64,000 bases of DNA from Bin80 sp965207565 (GTDB lineage Bacteria > Bacteroidota > Rhodothermia > Rhodothermales > Bin80). Numbering within the stretch: the stretch's first letter is position 1; each line of letters starts with the position of its first letter. Both the position numbers and the translations under genes were made by a program. The DNA lies in contig CBDBMQ010000001.1 of NCBI GenBank assembly GCA_965207565.1, positions 1 to 64,000 on the forward strand. Reading direction: 5' to 3'. The notes under the pieces were generated by a model. That model saw nothing but the letters and a program-made list of their open reading frames with translations. It did no database searches and was not told where the DNA came from. Shown here one piece after another: positions 27,421-36,164 of this stretch.

Positions 27421-28446
27421 TCAGGTCGCACTCCAACGCCCTAGGGTAACGTTTGAAGTAAGAATTTCCGTCAAATTTTCTGGAAGTACACAGGGTGGCC
27501 GCCCCTTCATGCAACTCCAGTCAAAATACCGTACCAACTCTATGGGAGACAGCGCACGCATATCGGGCAAGAGCCCGAGTGCCCAGGCAAGATACCCCAC
27601 CAGATGTTGGCTTGGCACACCAGATTCTCGAAGTGCAGCCAGCGAAAGCGATGTGTCCCGTTTAGAGAGTTTTTCGCCTTTTGCGTTGAAAACCAGTGGA
27701 CTATGCGCATAAGATGGCCGCACGCCGCCGAGTAAATCTACTAACAGCAATTGTCGTGCCGTTGATCCCAAAAGATCCTGCCCCCGAACGACTTCGGTAA
27801 TTTCCATATGCAGGTCATCCACGACAACCGCTAATTGATAGGAAAAAACTCCGTCTCTGCGCCGCAGAACATAATCACCAACCGTTGCGGCCACGTTTTC
27901 TTCCTGCAAACCACATATCTGATCGAAAAATTCAATCCGTTGATCAGGCACTTTTAGCCGGATGGTTGCTTCTTTCCCGGCTTCTTCATACCATCCGGGG
28001 CGTACATCGGTTGGGCGAAGACTGCGTGGATACACCGCGGTGTGCCCATGGGGTGCGGAGGCCAGATTCTGAACATCTTTTCGGGATAATTTGCAGGGAA
28101 ACAGCATCTGTTGATGATGTAGCTGATCCAATGCAGACTGATAGTATTTCTGGCGCAGCGACTGCAAGTAGGGCCTGTGTGGCCCTCCAATATCCGGGCC
28201 GGCATCCCAGTCAAGCCCCAGCCATTTTAGATCTCTGATCTGGGACTCCTTCATGCCTGGCACGGTTCGCGGCGCATCCAGATCCTCAACCCTCAGCGTG
28301 AATAAACCCTCTGCATGTCTGGCTGCACACCACGCAACCAGCGCCGTACAGGCGCTACCCACATGCAGATCCCCCGTTGGAGAAGGAGCAAATCGACCAT
28401 GGTAGCCTACAGACTGCATCCTATGCTTTGCTGCGGTGTTAGACAT
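27421..28446 (-). CDS. gluQ: Glutamyl-Q tRNA(Asp) synthetase
   Basis: A glutamyl-tRNA synthetase paralogue lacking the anticodon-binding domain. It attaches glutamate to queuosine in tRNA(Asp). The opening is GRFAPSPTGDLHVGS (HIGH-type motif, HVGS 28-31), with LRVEDLDAPR at 51-60 and a KMSKS-type motif KLSKR at 259-263. Length 341 aa, slightly longer than usual. The zinc site of characterised members (CxC, Tyr, Cys) is degraded: C118 is followed by KL rather than a second Cys, and the next Cys is 60 residues on. An alternative start at 28419 (MQSVGYHG) would leave more room for divergent promoters against the gene at 28477. Confidence 0.9.
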   Translation of the reverse strand: MSNTAAKHRMQSVGYHGRFAPSPTGDLHVGSACTALVAWCAARHAEGLFTLRVEDLDAPRTVPGMKESQIRDLKWLGLDWDAGPDIGGPHRPYLQSLRQKYYQSALDQLHHQQMLFPCKLSRKDVQNLASAPHGHTAVYPRSLRPTDVRPGWYEEAGKEATIRLKVPDQRIEFFDQICGLQEENVAATVGDYVLRRRDGVFSYQLAVVVDDLHMEITEVVRGQDLLGSTARQLLLVDLLGGVRPSYAHSPLVFNAKGEKLSKRDTSLSLAALRESGVPSQHLVGYLAWALGLLPDMRALSPIELVRYFDWSCMKGRPPCVLPENLTEILTSNVTLGRWSAT

Positions 28447-28476
28447 GTTTTAAGGGAATTATAACCCCTGGACTCC

Positions 28477-28776
28477 ATGGAGTCGAAAAAAAAAGGAACT
28501 CCACTCGCGCTTTCTGACCTGATCAATGTCGCAATTGACGATCTTGGCATACGGGACGGCGTCGACGAAGCACGGGCAGTCAAGGCCTGGCATGATCTTG
28601 CAGGCCCGGTTATTGCCAAGGTCACCGAACGTGTCTGGACGCGCCGGGGGAGAATGTATGTTGAATTAAACTCGGGTACATGGCGACAGGAACTGCATAT
28701 GCATCGTGTGCAGTGGCGTGACCGCCTGAATGAAACCCTGGGTAAGCGTGTCATTCATGAAATTATTTTTCAATGA
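28477..28776 (+). CDS. DUF721 (DciA-like) family protein
   Basis: A 99-aa protein of the DUF721 family. DciA members of this family help load the replicative helicase, but the short forms are not characterised. The signature is AVKAWHDLAGPVIAKVTE and TRRGRMYVELNSGTWRQEL, with a C-terminal LGKRVIHEIIF. It is divergent from gluQ with only about 30 bases between starts. Its stop overlaps the next start by four bases (ATGA), so it is translationally coupled to the M23 peptidase. Confidence 0.85.
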   Translation: MESKKKGTPLALSDLINVAIDDLGIRDGVDEARAVKAWHDLAGPVIAKVTERVWTRRGRMYVELNSGTWRQELHMHRVQWRDRLNETLGKRVIHEIIFQ

Positions 28777-29720
28777 AGCCCCTCTGGAACATCCCGATCA
28801 TACGCGCCCTGCGTGAATTTGTGGTTTTCTGGTGGGATATCTTCTGGAAAACCGGCACACAACCTCGCATCATCGTCTGGAAAGGCCGCAGAGGTCAGGC
28901 CAAGTCCTATCGAGAGTTCTATCCAAAACGGTTCCGTCTTCGCTCCACATTCTTTGCCGCGCTGTTTATCTACACCTTCGCAGTGATGGGATTTGCACTC
29001 TTTCTGCTCTCGCGTGGGCTGATCCCCGGCTTCAACATCGAGGAGCTCCGTCAGCGCTCTGTGTTGACCTCTTTGCGATTGCAGGAAGTCGTAGACTCTC
29101 TCAACGCACATACCCAATATCTGTCCAATCTTCAACGTCTGTTATCTGGAGATACGGACTCTCTGCTCACGGATTCTGCTTTACAGACAAACCTGTCCGG
29201 CACCCCGCTTCTGGACGCAACCGGTTTGCTTCCAGCTCCAGTCTCCATCCTGGCAGGGGGCGATCAATGGCCAGCCATGCCGGTCATCGCCGGTAACCCT
29301 GCCAGAGAGATTCCCCTTACATCTTCGAGCAATTATCTGGCAAGCCTACAGCTGCCCGCACTGCCTCCGGTGCAAGGGTTGGTCACGCACAGCTTCAACG
29401 CCAAAGAAGGACACTATGCGATTGACATCGCAACGAGCGCAGGGACCATGGTACGCTGCATCGGCGATGGATACATTATCTTTTCGGATTGGACCTATGA
29501 GGGGGGCCATACGATTGCCGTCCAACATACCGGTGGGTACGTTTCCGTCTATAAACACAACCAACGTCTCCTTAAACGGGTCGGGGACCGGGTCCGGGTC
29601 CGTGAGAGCATTGCAATCAGCGGAGATTCAGGGGAGTATTCTTCGGGGCCCCATCTTCATTTTGAACTGTGGAATAATGGCCTGGCACAAAACCCTGCCA
29701 ACTATCTGATCGGCTACTAA
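28773..29720 (+). CDS. M23-family (LytM-like) peptidoglycan endopeptidase, membrane-anchored
   Basis: A 315-aa envelope protein with a short cytoplasmic N-terminus, one transmembrane helix (about 55-80, FFAALFIYTFAVMGF), a short coiled-coil and a C-terminal M23 domain. The zinc motifs are intact: HYAID (first His and Asp) and the final HLHFEL. M23 enzymes cut cross-links in peptidoglycan or activate amidases. Next to a bactofilin gene this fits the recurring pairing of bactofilins with M23 peptidases in shape control, an association known from other bacteria. Confidence 0.9.
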   Translation: MKPLWNIPIIRALREFVVFWWDIFWKTGTQPRIIVWKGRRGQAKSYREFYPKRFRLRSTFFAALFIYTFAVMGFALFLLSRGLIPGFNIEELRQRSVLTSLRLQEVVDSLNAHTQYLSNLQRLLSGDTDSLLTDSALQTNLSGTPLLDATGLLPAPVSILAGGDQWPAMPVIAGNPAREIPLTSSSNYLASLQLPALPPVQGLVTHSFNAKEGHYAIDIATSAGTMVRCIGDGYIIFSDWTYEGGHTIAVQHTGGYVSVYKHNQRLLKRVGDRVRVRESIAISGDSGEYSSGPHLHFELWNNGLAQNPANYLIGY

Positions 29721-29958
29721 GACGCTCCGGGGGGAGTTCTATCCTAAATAGAGGAGGACGCTCCCTCCAGTGGAACTTAAAGCGTGCGATGTGTTCATGA
29801 GTCCTGGGTAGACTCCACGTCCGTTTTGTGAGTTGTTGTTTCGCATGATCGCACCTTTTACATCATAAAATTTTCGCCATGATGGTACAATCATACACAT
29901 AATTCCCCGCTTTTTCCGTATACTTGCACAGGTGTATGTGCATCCAGACCCGTGATTC
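29721..29958. other. Intergenic, probable promoter region of the bactofilin gene
   Basis: 238 bases with no coding frame. It probably contains a promoter for the bactofilin and downstream atp genes. I do not identify specific promoter boxes. Confidence 0.3.
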
Positions 29959-30411
29959 ATGTTGCAAAAGAAAAACCAGAATAGACCTCTTTCCCCGGGA
30001 TTAAAAGAGTCGATCGGCACGGCGAATCTGAATATTATTTCAGGTGAAACCGACATCAAAGGTTCTTTGAAATCCACCTCGGATACGCGACTCGCAGGCA
30101 GGCTTGAGGGAAGTGTAGAGATTGAGGGAACCGTCGTTATCTCTGAGAATGGGGTTGTGACTGGATCTATCCGGGCAGAGAACATTAATGTGTCCGGTTC
30201 AATGGAAGGAGACCTCGTCGCTACGAAGAAGGTATTGTTGACCGACACTGCAAGAATAAAGGGAACCATCTATGCAGATCGACTGGTCGTTGAAGAGGGA
30301 GCCATCTTCAATGGTGAGTGTCAGATGGGAAATAAATCCGAGGCGATTTCATCCAAGTTCGTGGCAACATCCAATGGGGCAGATGAGCAGTTGGCAGAGC
30401 GACTTGCGTGA
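29959..30411 (+). CDS. Bactofilin
   Basis: A 150-aa polymer-forming cytoskeletal protein. The core is a repeating beta-helix with the usual pattern of glycines and short strands (ISGETDIKGSLKSTSDTRLA, GRLEGSVEIEGTVVI, GVVTGSIRAENINVSG), flanked by disordered ends. Bactofilins assemble without nucleotides and place cell-wall enzymes. The gene follows the M23 peptidase, and its 3' end overlaps the start of atpZ by 29 bases, tying it to the ATP synthase operon. Confidence 0.92.
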   Translation: MLQKKNQNRPLSPGLKESIGTANLNIISGETDIKGSLKSTSDTRLAGRLEGSVEIEGTVVISENGVVTGSIRAENINVSGSMEGDLVATKKVLLTDTARIKGTIYADRLVVEEGAIFNGECQMGNKSEAISSKFVATSNGADEQLAERLA

Positions 30412-30591
30412 CGCCTCGCCCTATCTCAGCCTTGGCATGCAACTGGGCATGACCATGGCTGTATTTGCAGTCGGCGGCTATTCCTGGACCGGCTGCTTGG
30501 GACCACCCCATGGCTTATCCTGGTGGGTTCAGTCATCGGGATGGTTTGCGTGTTTGTGCGGCTGATCCGTATTGCGAACCATCGTGAATAG
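30383..30591 (+). CDS. atpZ: AtpZ/AtpI-family small membrane protein, frameshifted
   Basis: About 69 aa when repaired. AtpZ-type proteins sit at the head of atp operons and are thought to help assemble the F0 ring or carry cations. The first part reads SPYLSLGMQLGMTMAVFAVGGY and, after a one-base shift near 30481-30486 (a C seems missing before TGGACC), continues LDRLLGTTPWLILVGSVIGM. These are two hydrophobic helices in the expected family pattern. Without the repair the frame runs into nonsense. It overlaps the bactofilin end. Confidence 0.75.
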
Positions 30592-30670
30592 AAGGTCGCG
30601 ATCTTCACGAAAAATTCATCTCTTTTTTGATCTTGTTCGCACTAATTTCGTAAACCCTAGTTTAAGAGAG

Positions 30671-30946
30671 ATGAGTTCGGAATGGAGCATGGCGGCTGGG
30701 GTATTTCTGGGGCTATGTTACGCAGGCGCCAACGTGCTGGTGGTTCGAATTGCCCAGAATACATCAAGGTTTGTGCCCATTGTAATTGGTGGAATGGTGC
30801 TGCGCATGTTTGCAGCCCTTATTGCTTTAATCATCGTTATTCAATTATTTCCTGTTGAACTTCCCGTCTTTACGGGCACCTTTTTGCTAATCGCTCTGAT
30901 CGGGATTTTTGCTGAGATTACTTGGTTGATTCGCCAAAAAAACTGA
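30671..30946 (+). CDS. atpI: ATP synthase subunit I-like membrane protein
   Basis: About 91 aa from the ATG at 30671, which follows an AGAGAG ribosome-binding site. The longer frame to 30572 lacks support. Four hydrophobic helices are visible (AAGVFLGLCYAGANVLVV, VPIVIGGMVLRMFAALIALI, FTGTFLLIALIGIFAEI). AtpI-type proteins chaperone c-ring assembly. The stop overlaps the start of atpB (TGATG), giving translational coupling. Intact, unlike most of its neighbours. Confidence 0.75.
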   Translation: MSSEWSMAAGVFLGLCYAGANVLVVRIAQNTSRFVPIVIGGMVLRMFAALIALIIVIQLFPVELPVFTGTFLLIALIGIFAEITWLIRQKN

Positions 30947-32042
30947 TGCGTCCAGTACGCCTTCTGACTTACTCATTGTGCCTGAGTGCACTTTGGATCC
31001 CCTTGACTGCTCTGGCTGCCGAGGACGAGGAATTTGATCCGGTTCACCATACTGCGGATGCATATTATCTCGACTTCCTGCCCATTGGTAAAGTGGAATT
31101 ACCTCGGATTTTGATTCTCCGCAGTGAGTCGACCGGTTACTATGTACGCGTATACAGAACAACGAAAAGTGCTCTTCGCTCCGGCGAAATGGAGGCCAAG
31201 ATTGAGACAAAGGAGGATACCACGACCGTAACTCGGCAGGACAGCCTCCAAGCACTGATCGCTGAAGGGAAACATCTGGATGCCAAACTTAGTCCCGTCG
31301 GGGGAAGCGCGATAATCCTGGATTTATCGGTGACCAAGCATCTGGTATTTGCCCTGCTTGCATCGGGGATTTTACTGGCCATCTTTGTGCAGTTGGGAAA
31401 TCGGTATAAACGCGGGATTGGGCGCACCAGTGCTCCCCGGGGGCTCGTGCAGAACTTGTTTGAAACCTAGTCATTTTTGTTCGGGATAACATTGCAATCC
31501 CCAACCTCGGCAAGGAACATTACCAGCGCTTTTTGCCGTATCTGTTGACAGCGTTTTTCTTTATCCTGACCTGTAACCTGTTGGGGCTTGTACCGTTTGG
31601 CGCAACCGCGACCTCCAACCTGAACATTACGGCAGTTCTGGCTGCGTTTACATTCATCTTGACACAGGTCAACGGATCCAGAGACCACTGGCGGCACGTT
31701 TTCTGGCCCCCGAACATGCCGGTGGCTGTCAAACTTCTCCTGATCCCAACAGAGATCATGGGACTTTTCACCAAACCGATTGCGCTTGCGATTCGACTTT
31801 TTGCGAATCTCACCGCTGGCCATCTAGTGATTCTCAGTCTCATTGGTATGATTTTTACATTCACTAATCTATTCGGGGAAGCCGTCGGCTACGGTGTCGT
31901 ACCCGTCAGCCTGGGTTTCACCTTATTCGTGATGTGTCTTGAAGTGCTCATCGCATTTATTCAAGCTTATATCTTCACTATCCTGTCCGCACTGTTCATT
32001 GGGATGGCAATTGCCGAACATTCGCACAGTGAGGCTCATTAA
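30946..32042 (+). CDS. atpB: ATP synthase F0 subunit a, frameshifted
   Basis: Membrane subunit a, which forms the proton half-channels against the c-ring. It opens with a signal peptide (MRPVRLLTYSLCLSALW) and a periplasmic N-terminal domain, as in Bacteroidota-type AtpB. A TAG at 31468-31470 ends the first frame after LVQNLFET. Supplying one base there continues VIFVRDNIAIPNLG and QRFLPYLLTAFFFILTC without a break. The essential arginine lies in ALAIRLFANLTAGH, and the final helix is followed by AIAEHSHSEAH. All expected helices are present over about 365 aa. Confidence 0.88.
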
Positions 32043-32074
32043 GGTATACACAACTCTTTAACTATTTTCTATCC

Positions 32075-32307
32075 ATGGAATCACTTCATCTTGCTCTTGC
32101 ATACCTCGGTGCCGGCCTCGGCGCCGGCCTCGTCGCCATCGGAACCGGACTCGGCATTGGCCGACTGGCCGGACCAGCTATGGAGGGCACCGCCCGTCAG
32201 CCCGAGGCGACCAACGACATTCGAACAAGCATGATTATTGCGGCAGCCCTGATTGAAGGGTTGCGCTGTTCGGATTAGTCATCTCCTTTATCCTTGCCTT
32301 TAAATAG
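32075..32307 (+). CDS. atpE: ATP synthase F0 subunit c, frameshifted
   Basis: Proton-carrying ring subunit, two helices in about 77 aa. The first helix has the glycine-rich GAGLGAGLVAIGTGLGIG; the polar loop is ARQPEA. The second holds the ion-binding Glu in IIAAALIEG. The current frame then reads LRCSD and stops. Adding one T at 32261-32262 restores EGFALFGLVISFILAFK and a double TAG, exactly the expected end. The break is therefore a single missing base in a T run. Confidence 0.92.
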
Positions 32308-32319
32308 TAGACGTTCATC

Positions 32320-32851
32320 ATGGCGCTCGCCGCAAACCTACTGAGTGCGAATGTTGGTCTGGTCATCTGGGTGACGGTGGTATTTCTGTCCCTTTTGCTC
32401 CTGCTCCGGCGGTATGCATGGGGACCGATCACCACGGCCTTGTCTGAGCGTGAGGAAACCATTGCCGCCTCTATGAATCGGGCCGAGGAAGCTCTTGCCG
32501 AAAGCAGGCGCTTACAGGAAACCAATCAGCAGGCTCGACGTGAGGCAGAGCAGGACGCACAGCGACTGCTTCGTGAAGCACGCGAAGAGGCACAGCGAAT
32601 TCGGGACCAGGAGGTGCAGCGTACACGCGAAGAGATTGCCGCCTCGCGTGAACAGGCCCAGGAAGAGATTGAACGGGACACGGAACGCGCTCTGCAGGAG
32701 CTTCGAAGTGAAGTTGCTGACTTAGCCATCCTTGCCGCCGGGAAGGTGCTCCAAGAGAACCTGATACCCCACGCCAGCGCGCACTCGTCGACAATTTTAT
32801 TGACGGTCTGACTACGACCGGAAGAAACAGCAGCCTCCCTATCAGGCATGA
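32320..32851 (+). CDS. atpF: ATP synthase F0 subunit b, frameshifted
   Basis: Peripheral stalk subunit b: one N-terminal transmembrane helix (GLVIWVTVVFLSLLLLLRRY) and a long charged coiled coil (SEREETIAASMNRAEEALAE onward). The frame breaks near 32763: inserting one G turns LIPHAS into LDTPRQRALVDNFIDGL, the standard C-terminal helix. A second missing base near 32806-32810 would give an ending DYDRKKQQPPYQA, whose stop overlaps the atpH start by four bases (ATGA). The second repair is less certain; the first is well supported by family sequence. Confidence 0.85.
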
Positions 32852-33381
32852 CCTCTTCCATGGTTGCCCAGCGCTACGCACAGGCGCTCTACACGAGACT
32901 GCAACAATCTCCTCGGTTACCGATGATGTGAATCTGCTCATCCAGACTCTGAGCAATTCTCCTGAGTTGGAGCGGTGCCTGAAAAGCCCGGTCATCCCCC
33001 GACAAAAGAAATCTGCTATTTTGCAGAACCTGCTTGCTGAACATGTCCACGCCGTGACGCTGCGTTTTCCTGCAGATGCTGGTTCAGCGAGGCAGAGAAC
33101 CGCTGCTCAGCATAATTCTGGGCCGGTTTCTGGTCCTGATCGATGAGTCCCAGGGAATCACTCCGGTGCACGCCCGTGTCTATTCGGAGTTGTCCCAGGA
33201 TGAGCAGACCCGCCTGCAAAGCGTGCTGGGTACCAGACTGAACCGAACCGTGCGACTTCAAGTAACGGAAGATCCGACCCTGATGGGCGGGATTGTGCTG
33301 GAAATTGGAGATACGGTATATGACGGCAGTGTGCAGCATCAACTCTCGCTGCTCCAGGGGCACCTGCATATACAGGCCTAA
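32848..33381 (+). CDS. atpH: ATP synthase F1 subunit delta, frameshifted
   Basis: Delta subunit, which clamps the peripheral stalk to F1. The ATG at 32848 gives MTSSMVAQRYAQALY, the family opening. One base is missing near 32891-32896, after which SSVTDDVNLLIQTLSNSPEL follows, with SPVIPRQKKSAILQNLL. One extra base at 33065-33070 interrupts TLRF, and the frame resumes as LQMLVQRGREPLLSIIL and ends QVTEDPTLMGGIVLEIGD (OSCP signature). About 178 aa when repaired, the usual length. Confidence 0.87.
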
Positions 33382-33395
33382 TTAATAATTACGAA

Positions 33396-34991
33396 ATGAC
33401 AACAGCTATACGACCAGACGAAGTCACTGCACTCCTCAGGAAGGAGCTCGGTGGCTTTGAGTCCGCTACAGATATATATGAAGTGGGCACTGTCCTACAG
33501 GTAGGAGACGGCATCGCCCGGATTTACGGTCTGTCAAAGGTACAGGCTGGAGAATTGATTGTGTTCCCTGAACGCAATGTGACCGGCATGATCCTGAACC
33601 TGGAAGAAGACAATGTAGGCGCAGTTCTCTTTGGAGAGGTGCAGGAAGTCAAAGAAGGCGACCGGGCACGTCGAACCCGTCGAATCGCCTCCATCCAGGT
33701 GACCGAAAGCATGTTGGGACGAGTCATTGATCCACTTGGAAACGTGCTCGATGGCAAGGGTGCGCTCATCGGCGAAACCTGTGAAATGCCCCTTGAGCGC
33801 AAAGCACCAGGGGTCATTTACCGCCAGCCCGTATCCGAACCACTCGTAACCGGAATCAAGGCGATTGACTCTATGATCCCGATTGGCCGTGGGCAGCGGG
33901 AATTGGTGATCGGAGACCGGCAAACCGGCAAAACTGCCGTATTGATTGATACGATCATCAGTCAGCGTTCCACCCATGAGACCGATGCACCAGTCTACTG
34001 CATCTATGTTGCGATTGGGCAAAAATCCTCTACGGTTGCACAGGTTGCCCGTGCGCTGGAGGAAAATGGTGCAATGGACTACACGGTGATCGTGAATGCA
34101 CCGGCTTCGGTTGCCGCTCCACTCCAGTTTATTGCACCGTTTGCTGGTGCCTGTATCGGTGAATACTTTCGGGACACAGGGCGCCACGCACTGGTCATTT
34201 ATGACGATTTGTCCAAGCAGGCCGTAGCATACCGGCAGGTTTCTCTTCTGCTGCGACGCCCGCCTGGGCGTGAGGCCTACCCGGGAGATGTTTTCTACCT
34301 CCACAGCCGCCTTCTAGAGCGTGCAGCCAAAATCACGGCAAGTCAGGAGATCGCATCACAAATGAACGACCTACCTGATTCGCTGCAGGGCAAGGTCCAA
34401 GGAGGAGGATCCCTAACAGCGATACCCGTCATTGAAACGCAGGCTGGAGCCGTCGACGCATATATCCCGACCAATGTGATTTCCATTACGGACGGGCAGA
34501 TTTACTTGGAGCCCGATCTGTTCAATGCGGGCATACGCCCGGCGATCAATGTAGGGATCTCTGTGAGCCGTGTCGGCGGCAGTGCACAGATCAAGGCAAT
34601 GAAGTCTGCTGCAGGGATGCTACGGTTGGATCTAGCTCAATACCGGGAGTTGGAAGCGTTCTCCAAGTTCGGATCCGATCTCGATCCTGCGACACAGCGA
34701 CAACTACAACGCGGTGAATGCCTTGTGGAATTACTCAAACAGGGACAATTCGCACCTGTGCCTGTTGAAGAACAGGTTGCCACAATCTTTATCGGCAGTG
34801 AAGGTCTCCTAGATACCATCGCTGTGTCGGACATCGATCGCTTTGAGGCAGAGCTCATTGAAAACCTCAGAGTTCGCGCCGCAGATGCCCTTGCCAGCAT
34901 TCGGGACACCGGCATGTTGACCGATGAAGCCAAAGAGACGTTCCGCCAAGAGGCAACACGACTCGTTGAACTTTACGCTGCGAAAGCCTGA
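33396..34991 (+). CDS. atpA: ATP synthase F1 subunit alpha
   Basis: A 531-aa regulatory nucleotide-binding subunit of F1. The Walker A motif GDRQTGKT is at 173-180, followed by the alpha-type IYVAIGQKSSTVAQV. The signature PAINVGISVSRVGGSAQ carries the arginine finger. The frame is intact, in contrast to the F0 genes upstream. Its stop and the atpG start overlap (TGATGG). atpD and atpC do not follow and must lie elsewhere, as is common in Bacteroidota-type genomes. Confidence 0.97.
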   Translation: MTTAIRPDEVTALLRKELGGFESATDIYEVGTVLQVGDGIARIYGLSKVQAGELIVFPERNVTGMILNLEEDNVGAVLFGEVQEVKEGDRARRTRRIASIQVTESMLGRVIDPLGNVLDGKGALIGETCEMPLERKAPGVIYRQPVSEPLVTGIKAIDSMIPIGRGQRELVIGDRQTGKTAVLIDTIISQRSTHETDAPVYCIYVAIGQKSSTVAQVARALEENGAMDYTVIVNAPASVAAPLQFIAPFAGACIGEYFRDTGRHALVIYDDLSKQAVAYRQVSLLLRRPPGREAYPGDVFYLHSRLLERAAKITASQEIASQMNDLPDSLQGKVQGGGSLTAIPVIETQAGAVDAYIPTNVISITDGQIYLEPDLFNAGIRPAINVGISVSRVGGSAQIKAMKSAAGMLRLDLAQYRELEAFSKFGSDLDPATQRQLQRGECLVELLKQGQFAPVPVEEQVATIFIGSEGLLDTIAVSDIDRFEAELIENLRVRAADALASIRDTGMLTDEAKETFRQEATRLVELYAAKA

Positions 34992-35914
34992 TGGCAACTC
35001 TGCGTGACATCCGGACGCGTATCGGCTCTGTCCAAAATACGCAACAGGTCACACGGGCCATGAAGATGGTCGCGGCAGCAAAACTGCGCCGGGCTCAGGA
35101 AAATATTTTCAAGACGAGACCATACGCTTATAAGATTGGCGAAATCATTGAACACCTCAAACGTCAAGGCGCAGTAGAGTCACACCCACTGCTTCGGGAA
35201 CGCGAAGAGGTGAAGGGGGCACTGATCATTGTCGTTACAGGAGATCGTGGATTGGCGGGTGCCTTCAACAGCAATGTGATCAAAACTGCTGAGTCGCTGG
35301 TTCACTCAAACTACTCCGAACTCCATGCAAACGGGACATTGCAGATTGTTGGGGCAGGACGTAAGGGAGCCGAGCATTTCCGTAAGCGCGGATACAAGAT
35401 GGCGGCAGACCTCAGCGATATATTCAAGGAGCTAACATTCGATACCGCCCTCGACATTGGTAGCTTAGCAATGGAGGGCTTTCTGGAAGGAGACTGGGAT
35501 GAAGTCAAGATCGTCTACAACGAATTCAAAAACACCATCGCCCAAAACCGGATTGCTGCTCCGCTGATTCCAGTACCTCCAGAGCAATTTCGGACACCGG
35601 TGATGTTGCAGGAAGATTTAGCGACCCCGGAAATCCAGGACCGTTATCGAGCGGATTACATCTTCGATCCAGACTCCGCAGATATCTTGAATGCCCTCGT
35701 TCCACGATTTGTGAATTTCGAGATCTGGCGTGCGTTACTGGAATCCTCTGCTGCTGAGCATGGGGCACGTATGGTTGCGATGGACAATGCCACAGCAAAC
35801 GCTACTGAACTCCTGCGCGCATTACGCCTCCAGTATAACCGCGCCCGTCAGAGCGCAATCACGACAGAGATCTTAGAAATCATCAGTGGCGCGAACGCGC
35901 TGGAAGAGGACTGA
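34991..35914 (+). CDS. atpG: ATP synthase F1 subunit gamma
   Basis: A 307-aa central stalk subunit that couples c-ring rotation to catalysis. The N-terminal helix starts MATLRDIRTRIGSVQNTQQV and TRAMKMVAAAKLRRAQ, and the C-terminal helix ends ITTEILEIISGANAL, both diagnostic. The Rossmann-like middle contains VTGDRGLAGAFNSN. Complete and intact, and the last gene of the atp operon here. Confidence 0.97.
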   Translation: MATLRDIRTRIGSVQNTQQVTRAMKMVAAAKLRRAQENIFKTRPYAYKIGEIIEHLKRQGAVESHPLLREREEVKGALIIVVTGDRGLAGAFNSNVIKTAESLVHSNYSELHANGTLQIVGAGRKGAEHFRKRGYKMAADLSDIFKELTFDTALDIGSLAMEGFLEGDWDEVKIVYNEFKNTIAQNRIAAPLIPVPPEQFRTPVMLQEDLATPEIQDRYRADYIFDPDSADILNALVPRFVNFEIWRALLESSAAEHGARMVAMDNATANATELLRALRLQYNRARQSAITTEILEIISGANALEED

Positions 35915-36164
35915 TTGTTCGCAATCATCGTTGTCAGCATTGTGGAATCGGATGCGTAAGACCCTGATTCTGGAAGTCTCTCCAAGTGCTAGAGACACAG
36001 GGAACATTTGGTTGATCTCGGGAAATCCCCACAGTAATCGACACAAAACAAGTGCAATGTTGGAATCTCAAAGCTCGGATTGGCCGTGTTCAAAATCAAA
36101 GACTTGCAACCATAGCGGCAAGATCTTCAACGCCTTTGATCTTTATCACAAAACACCGAGTCAA
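35915..36164. other. Intergenic stretch downstream of atpG
   Basis: About 250 bases before the intron remnant. No coding frame or RNA is recognised. No group II domain V sequence is visible, so the 3' end of the intron remnant appears to be lost. Confidence 0.4.

Noticed and set aside
35915..36164. Possible transposase remnant downstream of atpG
   Set aside because: Translations in all frames are short and match no transposase motif I recognise.
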